A stretch of 64,000 bases of DNA, from assembly GCF_045063725.1 (NCBI RefSeq), contig NZ_CP173695.1; one strand, 5' to 3'. Each line of letters opens with the position of its first letter. Position 1 is the first letter of the stretch. Under the pieces are notes generated by a model. That model worked only from the letters and a program-made list of their open reading frames with translations. It searched no databases and was not told the DNA's origin. Position numbers and translations under genes: made by a program. This document shows positions 6,550 through 14,645 of the stretch, piece after piece. Origin of the DNA: Sellimonas catena. Its GTDB lineage: Bacteria > Bacillota > Clostridia > Lachnospirales > Lachnospiraceae.

Positions 6550-7623
6550 TCAGGCCGCTTTTGCCTGATTATTTTCATCAAACTCCAAACACATCTGGCC
6601 TACGGACTCCCAGGTTTCATAGGGTACGCCCAGATATTCCAGCACACTTCGCATCCCCAGGCCGCCTTTCTCCGTAGATTTCATACAGAACTCATACTGC
6701 TTTGGATAAGCTGTCTGCATCCGCTGGAACCGGTTCGGCTCTTTTTCTTCCGTCACTCCAAACCCGCAGAACATACAGCCGGTTCTTTGCTCCCCGCTCA
6801 GATGGTAAATTCCCTGCGCATCCTTTGTGATTTCTCCGTATACCGGGCAGATAGAGAACTCATAGGCTGATCCCTTTTCCGGGATGATCTTTTCTCCCAT
6901 ATGCTCATAAGCAAACCGGAGTACATCCTGTTTCGTCCAGGGACCCAGCGGCTGGCTTTTGATCATTCTGCCGTCATATACATTGCATCCGGTCTTCGCA
7001 TACTGATGCGCCCGGCGGAAGGATTCATCCTGTGTTACTCCCACAAAAGGCTGTCTGCCAGTCTTTTTCACATACTGATTAAAGGGTTTCTCCTTCATGA
7101 TCAGACAGCACTTTTCTGAAATATCATAGGGACCGTAAATGTATTTCTGCCACTTCTTTGGCAGCATACCGAATTTTCCTCTCTCGTCACCGTTCAGCAG
7201 GTAATTCCGATAACGGGGCGATAGCTTCCCATGCCGGAGTTTCCGGATCTTGCTTGCATTTTCTTTGCTGATGAGCGGATACCCTTCCTTCAGGATCACC
7301 TGCCGGAAATTCGTGGCAGGCCGTATCTCCTCATAAGCGCCATAGGCTTGAAAAGAACGGGCAAACTGGATGATTTCGGGGAACTCCAATCCGGTATTGC
7401 AGAAAACGGCAGGGATTTCACTTCCCAGCGTCATCCTGACCAGCGCCAGCAGCACGGTGGAATCCAGGCCGCCGCTGAAGCTGACATAGACCTGTCCATC
7501 CCAGTAATCATACCATTCCATGATCCGCCGCCTGGCCAACATCAGTTTTCCCTCATAGGGAAGATATTTCCGTTGTATATAGTATCCCTTATTCAACTTT
7601 AAATCCTTTTCCTGTATATACAT
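6550..7623 (-). CDS. Phosphoadenosine phosphosulfate reductase-family (PP-loop) protein
   Basis: The 357-residue protein has the N-type ATP pyrophosphatase loop VYVSFSGGLDSTVLLALVRM near residue 45, followed by VFCNTGLEFPEI. It ends with a cysteine cluster: CCLIMKEKPF and, later, RTGCMFCGFGV, which could bind an Fe-S cluster or zinc. This is the PAPS reductase/3'-phosphosulfate-type fold seen in many mobile elements and phages, where the substrate is usually unknown (relatives include DndC-like DNA sulfur enzymes). Start 7623 has AAAGGAGAAGAAA. An alternative start at 7653 overlaps the previous stop (ATGA) and would add 10 residues. No dnd or ssp partners are visible, so DNA modification is not claimed. 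Confidence 0.82.
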   Translation of the reverse strand: MYIQEKDLKLNKGYYIQRKYLPYEGKLMLARRRIMEWYDYWDGQVYVSFSGGLDSTVLLALVRMTLGSEIPAVFCNTGLEFPEIIQFARSFQAYGAYEEIRPATNFRQVILKEGYPLISKENASKIRKLRHGKLSPRYRNYLLNGDERGKFGMLPKKWQKYIYGPYDISEKCCLIMKEKPFNQYVKKTGRQPFVGVTQDESFRRAHQYAKTGCNVYDGRMIKSQPLGPWTKQDVLRFAYEHMGEKIIPEKGSAYEFSICPVYGEITKDAQGIYHLSGEQRTGCMFCGFGVTEEKEPNRFQRMQTAYPKQYEFCMKSTEKGGLGMRSVLEYLGVPYETWESVGQMCLEFDENNQAKAA

Positions 7624-7649
7624 TTTCTTCTCCTTTACGCTGCATTTTT

Positions 7650-7832
7650 TCATTTAATTTCCGGTAAAATGGGGCAGAGTAACTCCTCATACCGTTTATA
7701 TCCGTGTATGTTAAGCGGTCCCTGCAAAGAAGTAATGATTGTCTGGAGTGCTTGTATCAACTCCTCCTCACTCCTGTCATCTTCTTTCCCTTCAATTTTC
7801 TCCCGTTCTTTCTCATATTCAGCTTCCAACAT
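7650..7832 (-). CDS. Small charged hypothetical protein
   Basis: The 60-residue protein MLEAEYEKEREKIEGKEDDR plus EELIQALQTIITSLQGPLNI is highly charged at its N-terminus and helical. ATG 7832 has GGAGGAAAAGATC upstream. In-frame alternatives are ATG 7862 (AAAGGAACACACT) and TTG 7916, which overlaps the sortase stop. Its stop TGA (7652-7650) overlaps an in-frame ATG of the PAPS-reductase-like gene. No family is recognised. Tight packing implies that it is translated with its neighbours. Confidence 0.55.
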   Translation of the reverse strand: MLEAEYEKEREKIEGKEDDRSEEELIQALQTIITSLQGPLNIHGYKRYEELLCPILPEIK

Positions 7833-7912
7833 GATCTTTTCCTCCATAAAAATGACCGGCATAGTGTGTTCCTTTCCCATACCGGCGCAGCCTTCGGTTA
7901 CGTTTCTTTGCT

Positions 7913-8686
7913 TCAATTTTCTATTTCCTCTACCAGTTTCCCATGGACAATATACCGATAATCCCGTCTGGAGCTGACGCAGGTGGATAGTGTCACCACC
8001 CGGTCTGTTTCCCCGACTTCCACACCGGTATCATATCCCGCATAGGAACGGATCTTCCTCAGAAAATCCAGAAAGTCTGTCTCTTCCGGAAACGCATAGG
8101 TGTAAGCCTCGCTCCCCACATACCCGGCATAACAGGAGAAGATCTGATATTTCAGCACCTTTCCCGGCACATACAGGTAAAAGTAAGGAGATGTTTCCCA
8201 CAGAGCCTGATCCTGATAATGGGAGAGGGTTCCAAACATACTGCCGTTTTTCATATTGTGGCCGTATACAATGGTGTTCGGATCCGCAAAATCCGGCTGG
8301 TTATGCCAGTCCGCAAAGATACTGCCGCTGCTGTTGTACTCCCCGGTAAACAGATGATGCAGATAATAAGCATTATCGGTTCCCTGTACCACCGGATAAC
8401 TGATGGATAGGCCGGGAATATCAATCCAGGCGATCACGTCCGGGTTCACAGCCTGCAGTCCTTCAAAGTCAATCTTCAAATATCCGTCCGGTTCTGCATC
8501 TGGTTCGCCCCCGTCTGGTTCCGGCTTATCCTCCGGCTCCTCCACAAATGAAGCAAGCTCTTCGTAGGTATCCTCGCCTTCCTGGTATTCTCCATAGATT
8601 CCTCTCAGTTTCCACGCAGAAAAAGCAAGAGCGCCGATGGCAAGCAGGATCCCTGCCAGAAACAGCAGCTTTTCTCCCTTTTTCAT
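7913..8686 (-). CDS. Class B sortase
   Basis: The 257-residue protein has an N-terminal membrane anchor (LLFLAGILLAIGALAFSAWK), a Pro/Glu/Asp-rich spacer and a sortase barrel. The catalytic triad is visible: His in TIVYGHNMKNGSMFG, Cys in VVTLSTCVSSRRDYRYIVHG, and Arg in the same motif. The helix inserted before the Cys strand (PEETDFLDFLRKIRSYAGYD) and the length indicate class B. Such enzymes link surface proteins to peptidoglycan or assemble conjugation surface proteins. It overlaps the primase-like gene by 4 nt. No LPxTG/NPxTN-type substrate is encoded in the visible part of the element. Confidence 0.92.
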   Translation of the reverse strand: MKKGEKLLFLAGILLAIGALAFSAWKLRGIYGEYQEGEDTYEELASFVEEPEDKPEPDGGEPDAEPDGYLKIDFEGLQAVNPDVIAWIDIPGLSISYPVVQGTDNAYYLHHLFTGEYNSSGSIFADWHNQPDFADPNTIVYGHNMKNGSMFGTLSHYQDQALWETSPYFYLYVPGKVLKYQIFSCYAGYVGSEAYTYAFPEETDFLDFLRKIRSYAGYDTGVEVGETDRVVTLSTCVSSRRDYRYIVHGKLVEEIEN

Positions 8687-9897
8687 ATGTCCACTCCCTT
8701 CTGTTTCTGCAAAGGGGCTGTCTGTGCAGCCCGCTTTGCGTAATAATAATCATCTATACCTTTGAGTTTTCCATTCCAGTTACCATCTGCATCCTGGTCC
8801 CAGACCATACGGCTGACCGGCAGGGACAGCTCCTGGCAGATCCCATAGACTTTTCCACAGGCGTTCTGGATGATCCGGCGCTTTTCCACCTTATACGGAC
8901 AGTTTTCCGGCGTACCCTTTTCACTGCAGACCGAACATTTATGATAATGCTTATCACAGTCGGTTTTCAGTTTCTTGTCCATGTCAAACGCCTCAAAGAG
9001 AAATTTCATCTTTCTTCGCTGAAATTCCTCCAACACCGGGCGCAGGCTCCGGTACATATTCACACCTGCCAGGCAGATAAATGTATGCCCAGACAGATAA
9101 TAAGCAATCGAGCCTTTCAGCCCGCCCTCTGTCAGATAGACGTTTTCCGCATCCAGATCTCCGATCACATGAACCGGGCTTCCGGAGGAAACACCGTGTG
9201 GATAGCCAGCACTGGAAAACCAGAGATATTTGTTGTTATCCCTGGGATGGTCCAGACGAATCTGACACGCCTGGATCTTTCCGTCCATGGACTCCACAGG
9301 AACCAGGAAGCCGGAGTTCTTCGTCTTGAAATTCATCGTCCAGCGTTCTTCCGTATCCCGGTAAAATCCCGGTACGCCTTCCAGCACGCAGCCGCTCTCC
9401 TGAAGTGTCTCTGCAATCTTATGCAGCCCGTACATCGGAACACTCCGGTAGCGTCGCTCTTTTATCTGTTCGATTGTAAGGCCACGGGAGATCAGGTTTT
9501 CCCTATGTATACTATAAAGGGGAAGCTGATCCAATAATTCCGTATAGGTACGGTGTCGTTCATCCAGTGACGCTAGGTTCGACTGCACGGGTTCTTCCTT
9601 TTCTTCCTGTACCCTTGTCTGACGCACCTGCCGGTATTCTCCCCGATTAAGAGCTTCCCGGATCTCACGGTTTGCTTCAGAAAGTGTCAAATTATGCAGC
9701 TCGCCATAGAGACTTAGCATCCCGCCAGATTTATCACAGCGGTTGCACCGGAATACATTCTTTGCCGGATTAATGTTAAACCGCCCTTTGGTATCGCCGC
9801 AGAAGGGACAGTCATAGTAATTCCCCCGTCGCTTATGAAGCCTCAGAAGATGGACTACATCTAAAATGTCGTAATCAAACTCCGGTCCGTCATACAT
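8683..9897 (-). CDS. CHC2 zinc-finger, DUF3854/Toprim-like primase-type protein
   Basis: The 404-residue protein opens with a CHC2-type zinc finger: YYDCPFCGDTKGRFNINPAK and FRCNRCDKSGGMLSLY. Residues 190-330 look like the DUF3854/Toprim-like part (VYLTEGGLKGSIAYYLSGHT), followed by KMKFLFEAFDMDKKLKTDCD with an additional Cys/His group (CDKHYHKCSVCSEKG) that may bind a second metal. Such proteins prime or assist replication of mobile elements. The start at 9897 follows AAAGGAGG. It lies between the annealing protein and sortase genes. Whether it really makes primers cannot be judged from sequence. Confidence 0.8.
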   Translation of the reverse strand: MYDGPEFDYDILDVVHLLRLHKRRGNYYDCPFCGDTKGRFNINPAKNVFRCNRCDKSGGMLSLYGELHNLTLSEANREIREALNRGEYRQVRQTRVQEEKEEPVQSNLASLDERHRTYTELLDQLPLYSIHRENLISRGLTIEQIKERRYRSVPMYGLHKIAETLQESGCVLEGVPGFYRDTEERWTMNFKTKNSGFLVPVESMDGKIQACQIRLDHPRDNNKYLWFSSAGYPHGVSSGSPVHVIGDLDAENVYLTEGGLKGSIAYYLSGHTFICLAGVNMYRSLRPVLEEFQRRKMKFLFEAFDMDKKLKTDCDKHYHKCSVCSEKGTPENCPYKVEKRRIIQNACGKVYGICQELSLPVSRMVWDQDADGNWNGKLKGIDDYYYAKRAAQTAPLQKQKGVDI

Positions 9898-9957
9898 CCA
9901 TGCCCGTCCTCCTTTCTCCCGCAGCCCTTTGACAGACTACGGGTATTGTGTATTACT

Positions 9958-10896
9958 TTATCCTGCAAGCGGCAACGCTTGGTTTAACAGCACCCTGGCT
10001 GCCGCCGGGATCAGGTTGTTATGCCCCCGGTAGCTGTTAGCGAAATAATCCAGGCTGGAAGGGCTCTCCACAGCCACTTGCCCCATAGATTTTCCGCCAA
10101 ATTTTCCTTTGCCACCGATGACCACGGCTTTCGCCTGTTCATAGGTCATGCGCTTCACCAGCTCCTCCACAGGAAGGTTTCCATCCAGAGGAGTGTTCTT
10201 CACAGGTGCAGGCTGTCGCATCGGCTGTACAGACGCTCCCATCATATTTCCCTGCGCCTGTGCCTGATGATAAAATTGGTTCATCATGCTCTGGCTGGGG
10301 CTGGATTCTGCCGTACTTCCCGGATACACCATATTTCCTGCAGGCGTATTCCCTGCATAGTGATTCTGGCTATTGTAGCCCGGCTGTCCGGCAGAAACCG
10401 GCTGCCCTCCATAAGAGGGAGCACCTGCGGCAGCTTCCGGATACTGCATTGGTACGGGGATCCCCGCATCCACCTGCGCCGGATCGTTGCTTTCTCCTAC
10501 GTCCGCAAACTGGACGCCATAACCCGCATCAGAGAGCGCACGTCCCACGGCGGCAGTCTCTGCCATCTCCAGGAACTTGTCTCCAAACTTTGGATCCTCT
10601 GAGCGGAATTTCATGGAAAACGCATTGGCAATGTAATTCTCCGGTGCATCCGTGTAGTTCAGATAGATCTTTGCCTCCGCCAGCGCCACGTTCTCATTAA
10701 ACCAGACAATATGACTGGAGATCCGCCCCAAAGGATTCGCCAGACGGAACCAGAGTTTCCGGTATTTCACATCCAGATAAAGCTGGTCCTCCTGATCCTC
10801 CTGTTTGATCGTCCGGGCAAATTCCAGAGGTTCAAATCCCTCCACCCGGTTCAAAGCCGCCACTGCCTGATTTTTCTGATACAGTAATTCGTTCAT
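9958..10896 (-). CDS. Putative single-strand annealing recombinase (Rad52/Sak-like)
   Basis: The N-terminal 150 residues include KYRKLWFRLANPLGRISSHI and the signature FLEMAETAAVGRALSDAGYG, which recalls Rad52-like phage annealing proteins (Sak/Erf group; exact family unsure). A Gln/Pro/Gly-rich linker (residues 155-235) separates it from a C-terminal module, KGKFGGKSMGQVAVESPSSL followed by DYFANSYRG, similar to the short DUF3820/exonuclease-X C-terminal fold. The gene lies with a YqaJ nuclease and RecD2, which supports a two-component recombination system. GAAAGGAGCAGATGT precedes ATG 10896. Confidence 0.68.
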   Translation of the reverse strand: MNELLYQKNQAVAALNRVEGFEPLEFARTIKQEDQEDQLYLDVKYRKLWFRLANPLGRISSHIVWFNENVALAEAKIYLNYTDAPENYIANAFSMKFRSEDPKFGDKFLEMAETAAVGRALSDAGYGVQFADVGESNDPAQVDAGIPVPMQYPEAAAGAPSYGGQPVSAGQPGYNSQNHYAGNTPAGNMVYPGSTAESSPSQSMMNQFYHQAQAQGNMMGASVQPMRQPAPVKNTPLDGNLPVEELVKRMTYEQAKAVVIGGKGKFGGKSMGQVAVESPSSLDYFANSYRGHNNLIPAAARVLLNQALPLAG

Positions 10897-10978
10897 ACAT
10901 CTGCTCCTTTCACAAACAGGGCAGGATATCCCTCTACATAAGGAATAGCCTGCCTTTCTTCATAAGTGGAAATTATTT

Positions 10979-13213
10979 TTATACCGCAAGCCGAAGCTGT
11001 TTCGGCTCACGCTCATTCAGGTATTGATAATAGTAACGGGTGATCCGCTCCCCAAGAGCTGTATTGCGCCTGCCGGCATCGTCCGTATGGACTGCCTGGC
11101 AGACTGCGTTCCATTGCCCCACCAGATACACCTTTTTCTTTGCACGGGTAATGCCTGTGTACAGGATATTCCGCTTCAGCATCATATAAAAGGCTCTCAC
11201 CCAGGGGATGATGACAATATCGCACTCGGATTCCTGGGACTTGTGTATGGTAATGGCATTGGCGTGTTCGATCATCTCCAGATCTTCCGTCTCGTAGGTC
11301 ACGACACGTCCATCCGGAAATTCGATCACCGTTTTTACGGTTCCTTCCTCATCCGTATAAAAATCCGTAATCCTTCCCAGGTCCCCATTGCTGGCCATCA
11401 ACGTATTCTTGTTCTGAAGCACCTTATCCCCTTCCCGGTAGGTCTGTCCTCCTGCGGACAGTTCCTTTTTCCCAGGACTTGGCGGATTGATCAGGTCCTC
11501 CAGGCTCCGGTTCAGCTCGTTAGCGCCGTTTACCGTCTTTACCCGATAGGGTGTCAAAATCTGCACATGGTCCAGGCCGTTCCTTGCGGCCTCTTCCTGG
11601 TAAAGCTGGCGTACCATGGCTGCTGTCTCATCTGCCGAATTGCAGGAGATAAACTGGAAATCATCTCCAAACCCAAAATCCGTCCGGTTTGCCAACATTT
11701 TACGGGCATTTAAGTGGATGTTGCTGGTCTTTCCCTGGCGGAATACCAGATCCAGCACCGTCACAGGGATCAGCCCGCAGCCGATCAACTGTCGGAACAC
11801 ATCACCGGCCCCCACAGACGGGAGCTGATCCACGTCGCCTACCAGCAGGATACGGGAGGCAGGCTTTACCCTGCGGAAAAATTCATATCCCAAATGCATA
11901 TCTACCATGGATACTTCATCCAGATTCAAAAAACCGGCTTCCAGGTATTCTACTGCGTCTTCATAATCGGCAAAGTCACCCAGAAGCCCCAGAGCCATGT
12001 GCATCGTTGAGGCGTACTCATGCCCGGTGCTTTCCGCCATCCGGCGTGCCGCACGCCCCGTAGGAGCCATGAGCTGTACCTGTGATCGGCAGACAATGGC
12101 ATGGATATAAAGGATGATCTTTAACACGGTGGTCTTTCCGGTTCCAGGCCCGCCGGTAATAATGCTGATCTGGTTTCGGAACACCATGCGCACTGCCTGT
12201 TTCTGCTTCTCTGACAGGGTAATCGCCAGGGCAGTCTGGGCCTGCGCCAATTCCTTTTCGATGTCATACGCCTCGCCCTGATCCAACAAACGCCGGGCGA
12301 TCATGGAAGCGGTCTGGTTTTCTTCCTCATACTGCTTCTTCACATACACCCGCTCGCCGTCTACCACAATGCTTTCCTGCATGACCAGCCGGTAGAGTAC
12401 CCGCTGGATGTCTGTTTCTGTCACTGCCTGATGCGGGAGATCCTGGTTTAGCATGGCATATGCCCGCTGGATCAGCTCCGGGCGCTCCAGATACAGATGT
12501 CCCTCCTCCTTCATGGCAGACTCCATGAGATGGGAGAGGCAGCCTGAAATCCGCATGGGATCATTGAGCGCCTTGCAATTCTGCCGTCCAATGGCATCCA
12601 CCGTTAAAAAGCCAAACCCTTTCACAGCACAGAGCCGATAAGGTCTGTGGCGGACAATCTCCACGGACTCATTGCGAAACCGCTGGAGGATCAGGTTCAC
12701 CTTTTTAGGTGTTACCTTATAGGGTGCCAGGAACGTCATGAGTTCCCGGAACACCTTGTTCTTTCCGTAGGATTCCACGATCCCCTTCAGCTTTTTCTTG
12801 GAAATTCCTTTTACCTTCAGAAGCTCCTGGGGATGTTCCTCCATGATTTCCAGTGTGTTCAGGCCAAATTCTTTGTAAATGGCCTCTGCAACTTTTGCCC
12901 CTACACCCTTTACAGAGCCGCAGGAGAGGTAGCCTAAGATCCCCTCCTTCGTGCGCGGCACGATCTCCATGAAATTTTCCACCTGATACTGCAGGCCGTG
13001 GCTGGACTTTTCCCACTGTCCTTCCATCTCAATCTCGATCTGGTCAGACTGGGGCAGGTCAAAGCCTATGGCGATAAACCCGATCACTTTCTGGCCCTGT
13101 AAGTATTTGTCTCTGGCAGCAAGCGGTACAGAAGCATCCTTCGTCGTAAACACCGCAATGGTGTATCCATTCTCCTCATTCAGAAATATGGTTTTCCGGT
13201 ATCTGCACCGCAT
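10979..13213 (-). CDS. recD2: RecD2-type ATP-dependent DNA helicase
   Basis: At 744 residues this is a full-length RecD2. It has an N-terminal OB-like domain (MRCRYRKTIFLNEENGYTIA), tandem helix-hairpin-helix segments (GSVKGVGAKVAEAIY, VKGISKKKLKGI), Walker A IITGGPGTGKTTVLKI near residue 355, Walker B GFLNLDEVSMVDM, and the C-terminal UvrD-like motif AITIHKSQESECDIVIIPWV followed by LYTGITRAKKKVYLVG. It unwinds DNA 5' to 3'. GGAAGGAGATCGAAT precedes the ATG, which overlaps the upstream gene by 38 nt. The element carries its own copy for replication or repair of transferred DNA. Confidence 0.93.
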   Translation of the reverse strand: MRCRYRKTIFLNEENGYTIAVFTTKDASVPLAARDKYLQGQKVIGFIAIGFDLPQSDQIEIEMEGQWEKSSHGLQYQVENFMEIVPRTKEGILGYLSCGSVKGVGAKVAEAIYKEFGLNTLEIMEEHPQELLKVKGISKKKLKGIVESYGKNKVFRELMTFLAPYKVTPKKVNLILQRFRNESVEIVRHRPYRLCAVKGFGFLTVDAIGRQNCKALNDPMRISGCLSHLMESAMKEEGHLYLERPELIQRAYAMLNQDLPHQAVTETDIQRVLYRLVMQESIVVDGERVYVKKQYEEENQTASMIARRLLDQGEAYDIEKELAQAQTALAITLSEKQKQAVRMVFRNQISIITGGPGTGKTTVLKIILYIHAIVCRSQVQLMAPTGRAARRMAESTGHEYASTMHMALGLLGDFADYEDAVEYLEAGFLNLDEVSMVDMHLGYEFFRRVKPASRILLVGDVDQLPSVGAGDVFRQLIGCGLIPVTVLDLVFRQGKTSNIHLNARKMLANRTDFGFGDDFQFISCNSADETAAMVRQLYQEEAARNGLDHVQILTPYRVKTVNGANELNRSLEDLINPPSPGKKELSAGGQTYREGDKVLQNKNTLMASNGDLGRITDFYTDEEGTVKTVIEFPDGRVVTYETEDLEMIEHANAITIHKSQESECDIVIIPWVRAFYMMLKRNILYTGITRAKKKVYLVGQWNAVCQAVHTDDAGRRNTALGERITRYYYQYLNEREPKQLRLAV

Positions 13214-13592
13214 ATTCGATCTCCTTCCAATTTTTTATCTTCCGTAACTGAAACGGATCCCGGCCTCCTTTGAGCCAGTACACCTCCTTCCCGGTATCAT
13301 GGGCATAACGGATTTCTCCTTCCATGCCGGAAGAAATCCTCTCTCCACAGATAATCAGCACATCACAGAAGTCTAAAAGCTGTTTCCCAATGGAAAGCGC
13401 CAGCTTCCGTTCCTCTGGTATGGTGTCATCCAGCATCAGTGGCAGATAGGCATGGGAGGCATATGTACGGCAGTGGAATACCTGGCTGACCGTATCCAGA
13501 TACGCCTTCGCAAGCCCCATGTTAAACATTCGTTCTTCCCGGGTTTTTGCAGACAACGGAGAGCAGATATACGCTCTTTTTCCTTTTAACAT
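13176..13592 (-). CDS. Nucleoside 2-deoxyribosyltransferase-like protein (DUF4406-type)
   Basis: The 138-residue protein starts MLKGKRAYICSPLSAKTREE and contains DVLIICGERISSGMEGEIRY followed by AHDTGKEV. This matches the small Rossmann-like deoxyribosyltransferase/DUF4406 fold found in phages, with Glu in MEGEI as the probable nucleophile position. ATG 13592 has GGAGGCGGCGTG in front and shares one base with the YqaJ stop (TGATG). It might salvage or modify nucleotides during element replication; the substrate is unknown. Confidence 0.72.
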   Translation of the reverse strand: MLKGKRAYICSPLSAKTREERMFNMGLAKAYLDTVSQVFHCRTYASHAYLPLMLDDTIPEERKLALSIGKQLLDFCDVLIICGERISSGMEGEIRYAHDTGKEVYWLKGGRDPFQLRKIKNWKEIEYAVQIPENHISE

Positions 13593-14635
13593 CACGCCGC
13601 CTCCTTCTTTAACCGGAAGATCCGGTTTTCTGTTTCTGTAGCATACTCTTTGAAAATATCCGGATGCTGCATTTTCAGCTTTTCAAGATTTTCTTTCCCG
13701 ATCATCGTCCTGCGTGTCGGGTTAAAGGTAATCTTGTAACGGTTGGTTCCGTCTTCCAGAAAGGCCTTGCATCCCTGTCCCATCAGCTCCACAAAGGGAA
13801 CACTGATCGCACGCTGTTCTGCGTCAATTTCCTTCTTGCGCTTCTCCAAACGAGATTTTTCATCTGATAAAGCAAGATACTTTTCCAGGCTTCTGGAATC
13901 CAGCGTTGTGATCGGGATTTCCGGGATCGACTTATCAGCATAGCCGCTGTAACGGCGGATGCTGGCAAGCACCAGATCCGGTTTTCCCACCAACGGCGGT
14001 TCCACCTTCTTCTCTACAAATTCACGCCAGAAATATCCTTCCTGCTCGATGATATCCTGCTCTTCCATGAGATCACGCTCCAGAGAACGGTATACAAAGT
14101 CGTTCTCGTTATTTCCCCACAGACACGCAATAAATGCATGACTGATGTTCACCACCGACATATAGTGCCGCACCTGATAGACATAGTGCTCCGGGATTTT
14201 CCCGTCATCCCACTTCTCTTTGGCGTTATAATTACAGGTTTTGCACTCCAGTATGGCAAAGCTGCCATCCGGCATACGCACAAAGAAATCAATATCGGCA
14301 AGCATAAACGGGTAAAGCGGATGCCGGAACATGATCCGCACGGGAAACACCTCCAGGCCGGTTTTCTTAGAGAAAATCTCCGCTACCAGATCCTCCAGTC
14401 TGTGTCCAAATTCCTTGGCAACCCAGTTGGCTTCAAGTTCCTCAATCACCGGGGTAACGCCGATCTTGTCATAGTAAAGATCACGGCTGGTAACAAAAGG
14501 CGAGATTCCCATGATAGCGGCCACATCACTGCCTCCGATACCCAAACGGCGGAATGCGAGCCATTGCTCTCTGGAGAGGGTACTGATATCCACGACCTGT
14601 TCCGGTTCATAATCCATTTGTAACGTCTGTTTCAT
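13592..14635 (-). CDS. YqaJ-type viral recombinase (lambda-exonuclease-like nuclease)
   Basis: The 347-residue protein has the YqaJ start LSREQWLAFRRLGIGGSDVA and the nuclease core: EFGHRLEDLVAEIFSKKTGL, FMLADIDFFVRMPDGSFAIL, ECKTCNYNAKEKW (the D...ExK active site) and PEHYVYQVRHYMSV. It should resect 5' strands to give ssDNA for the annealing protein encoded four genes downstream. The start at 14635 has AAGGAGGAGCTT; the longer reading to 14695 has no good site. A C-terminal extension after residue 250 is helical and lysine-rich. It is packed tightly between DUF932 and the deoxyribosyltransferase-like gene. Confidence 0.9.
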   Translation of the reverse strand: MKQTLQMDYEPEQVVDISTLSREQWLAFRRLGIGGSDVAAIMGISPFVTSRDLYYDKIGVTPVIEELEANWVAKEFGHRLEDLVAEIFSKKTGLEVFPVRIMFRHPLYPFMLADIDFFVRMPDGSFAILECKTCNYNAKEKWDDGKIPEHYVYQVRHYMSVVNISHAFIACLWGNNENDFVYRSLERDLMEEQDIIEQEGYFWREFVEKKVEPPLVGKPDLVLASIRRYSGYADKSIPEIPITTLDSRSLEKYLALSDEKSRLEKRKKEIDAEQRAISVPFVELMGQGCKAFLEDGTNRYKITFNPTRRTMIGKENLEKLKMQHPDIFKEYATETENRIFRLKKEAA

Positions 14636-14645
14636 AAGCTCCTCC

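Noticed and set aside
6550..7623. DNA phosphorothioation (Dnd/Ssp) system
   Set aside because: Only a PP-loop protein is present; DndA/B/D/E or SspB-type partners are absent from the visible element.
11024..11713. 229-codon + strand ORF inside recD2
   Set aside because: Antisense shadow of a fully conserved helicase gene.
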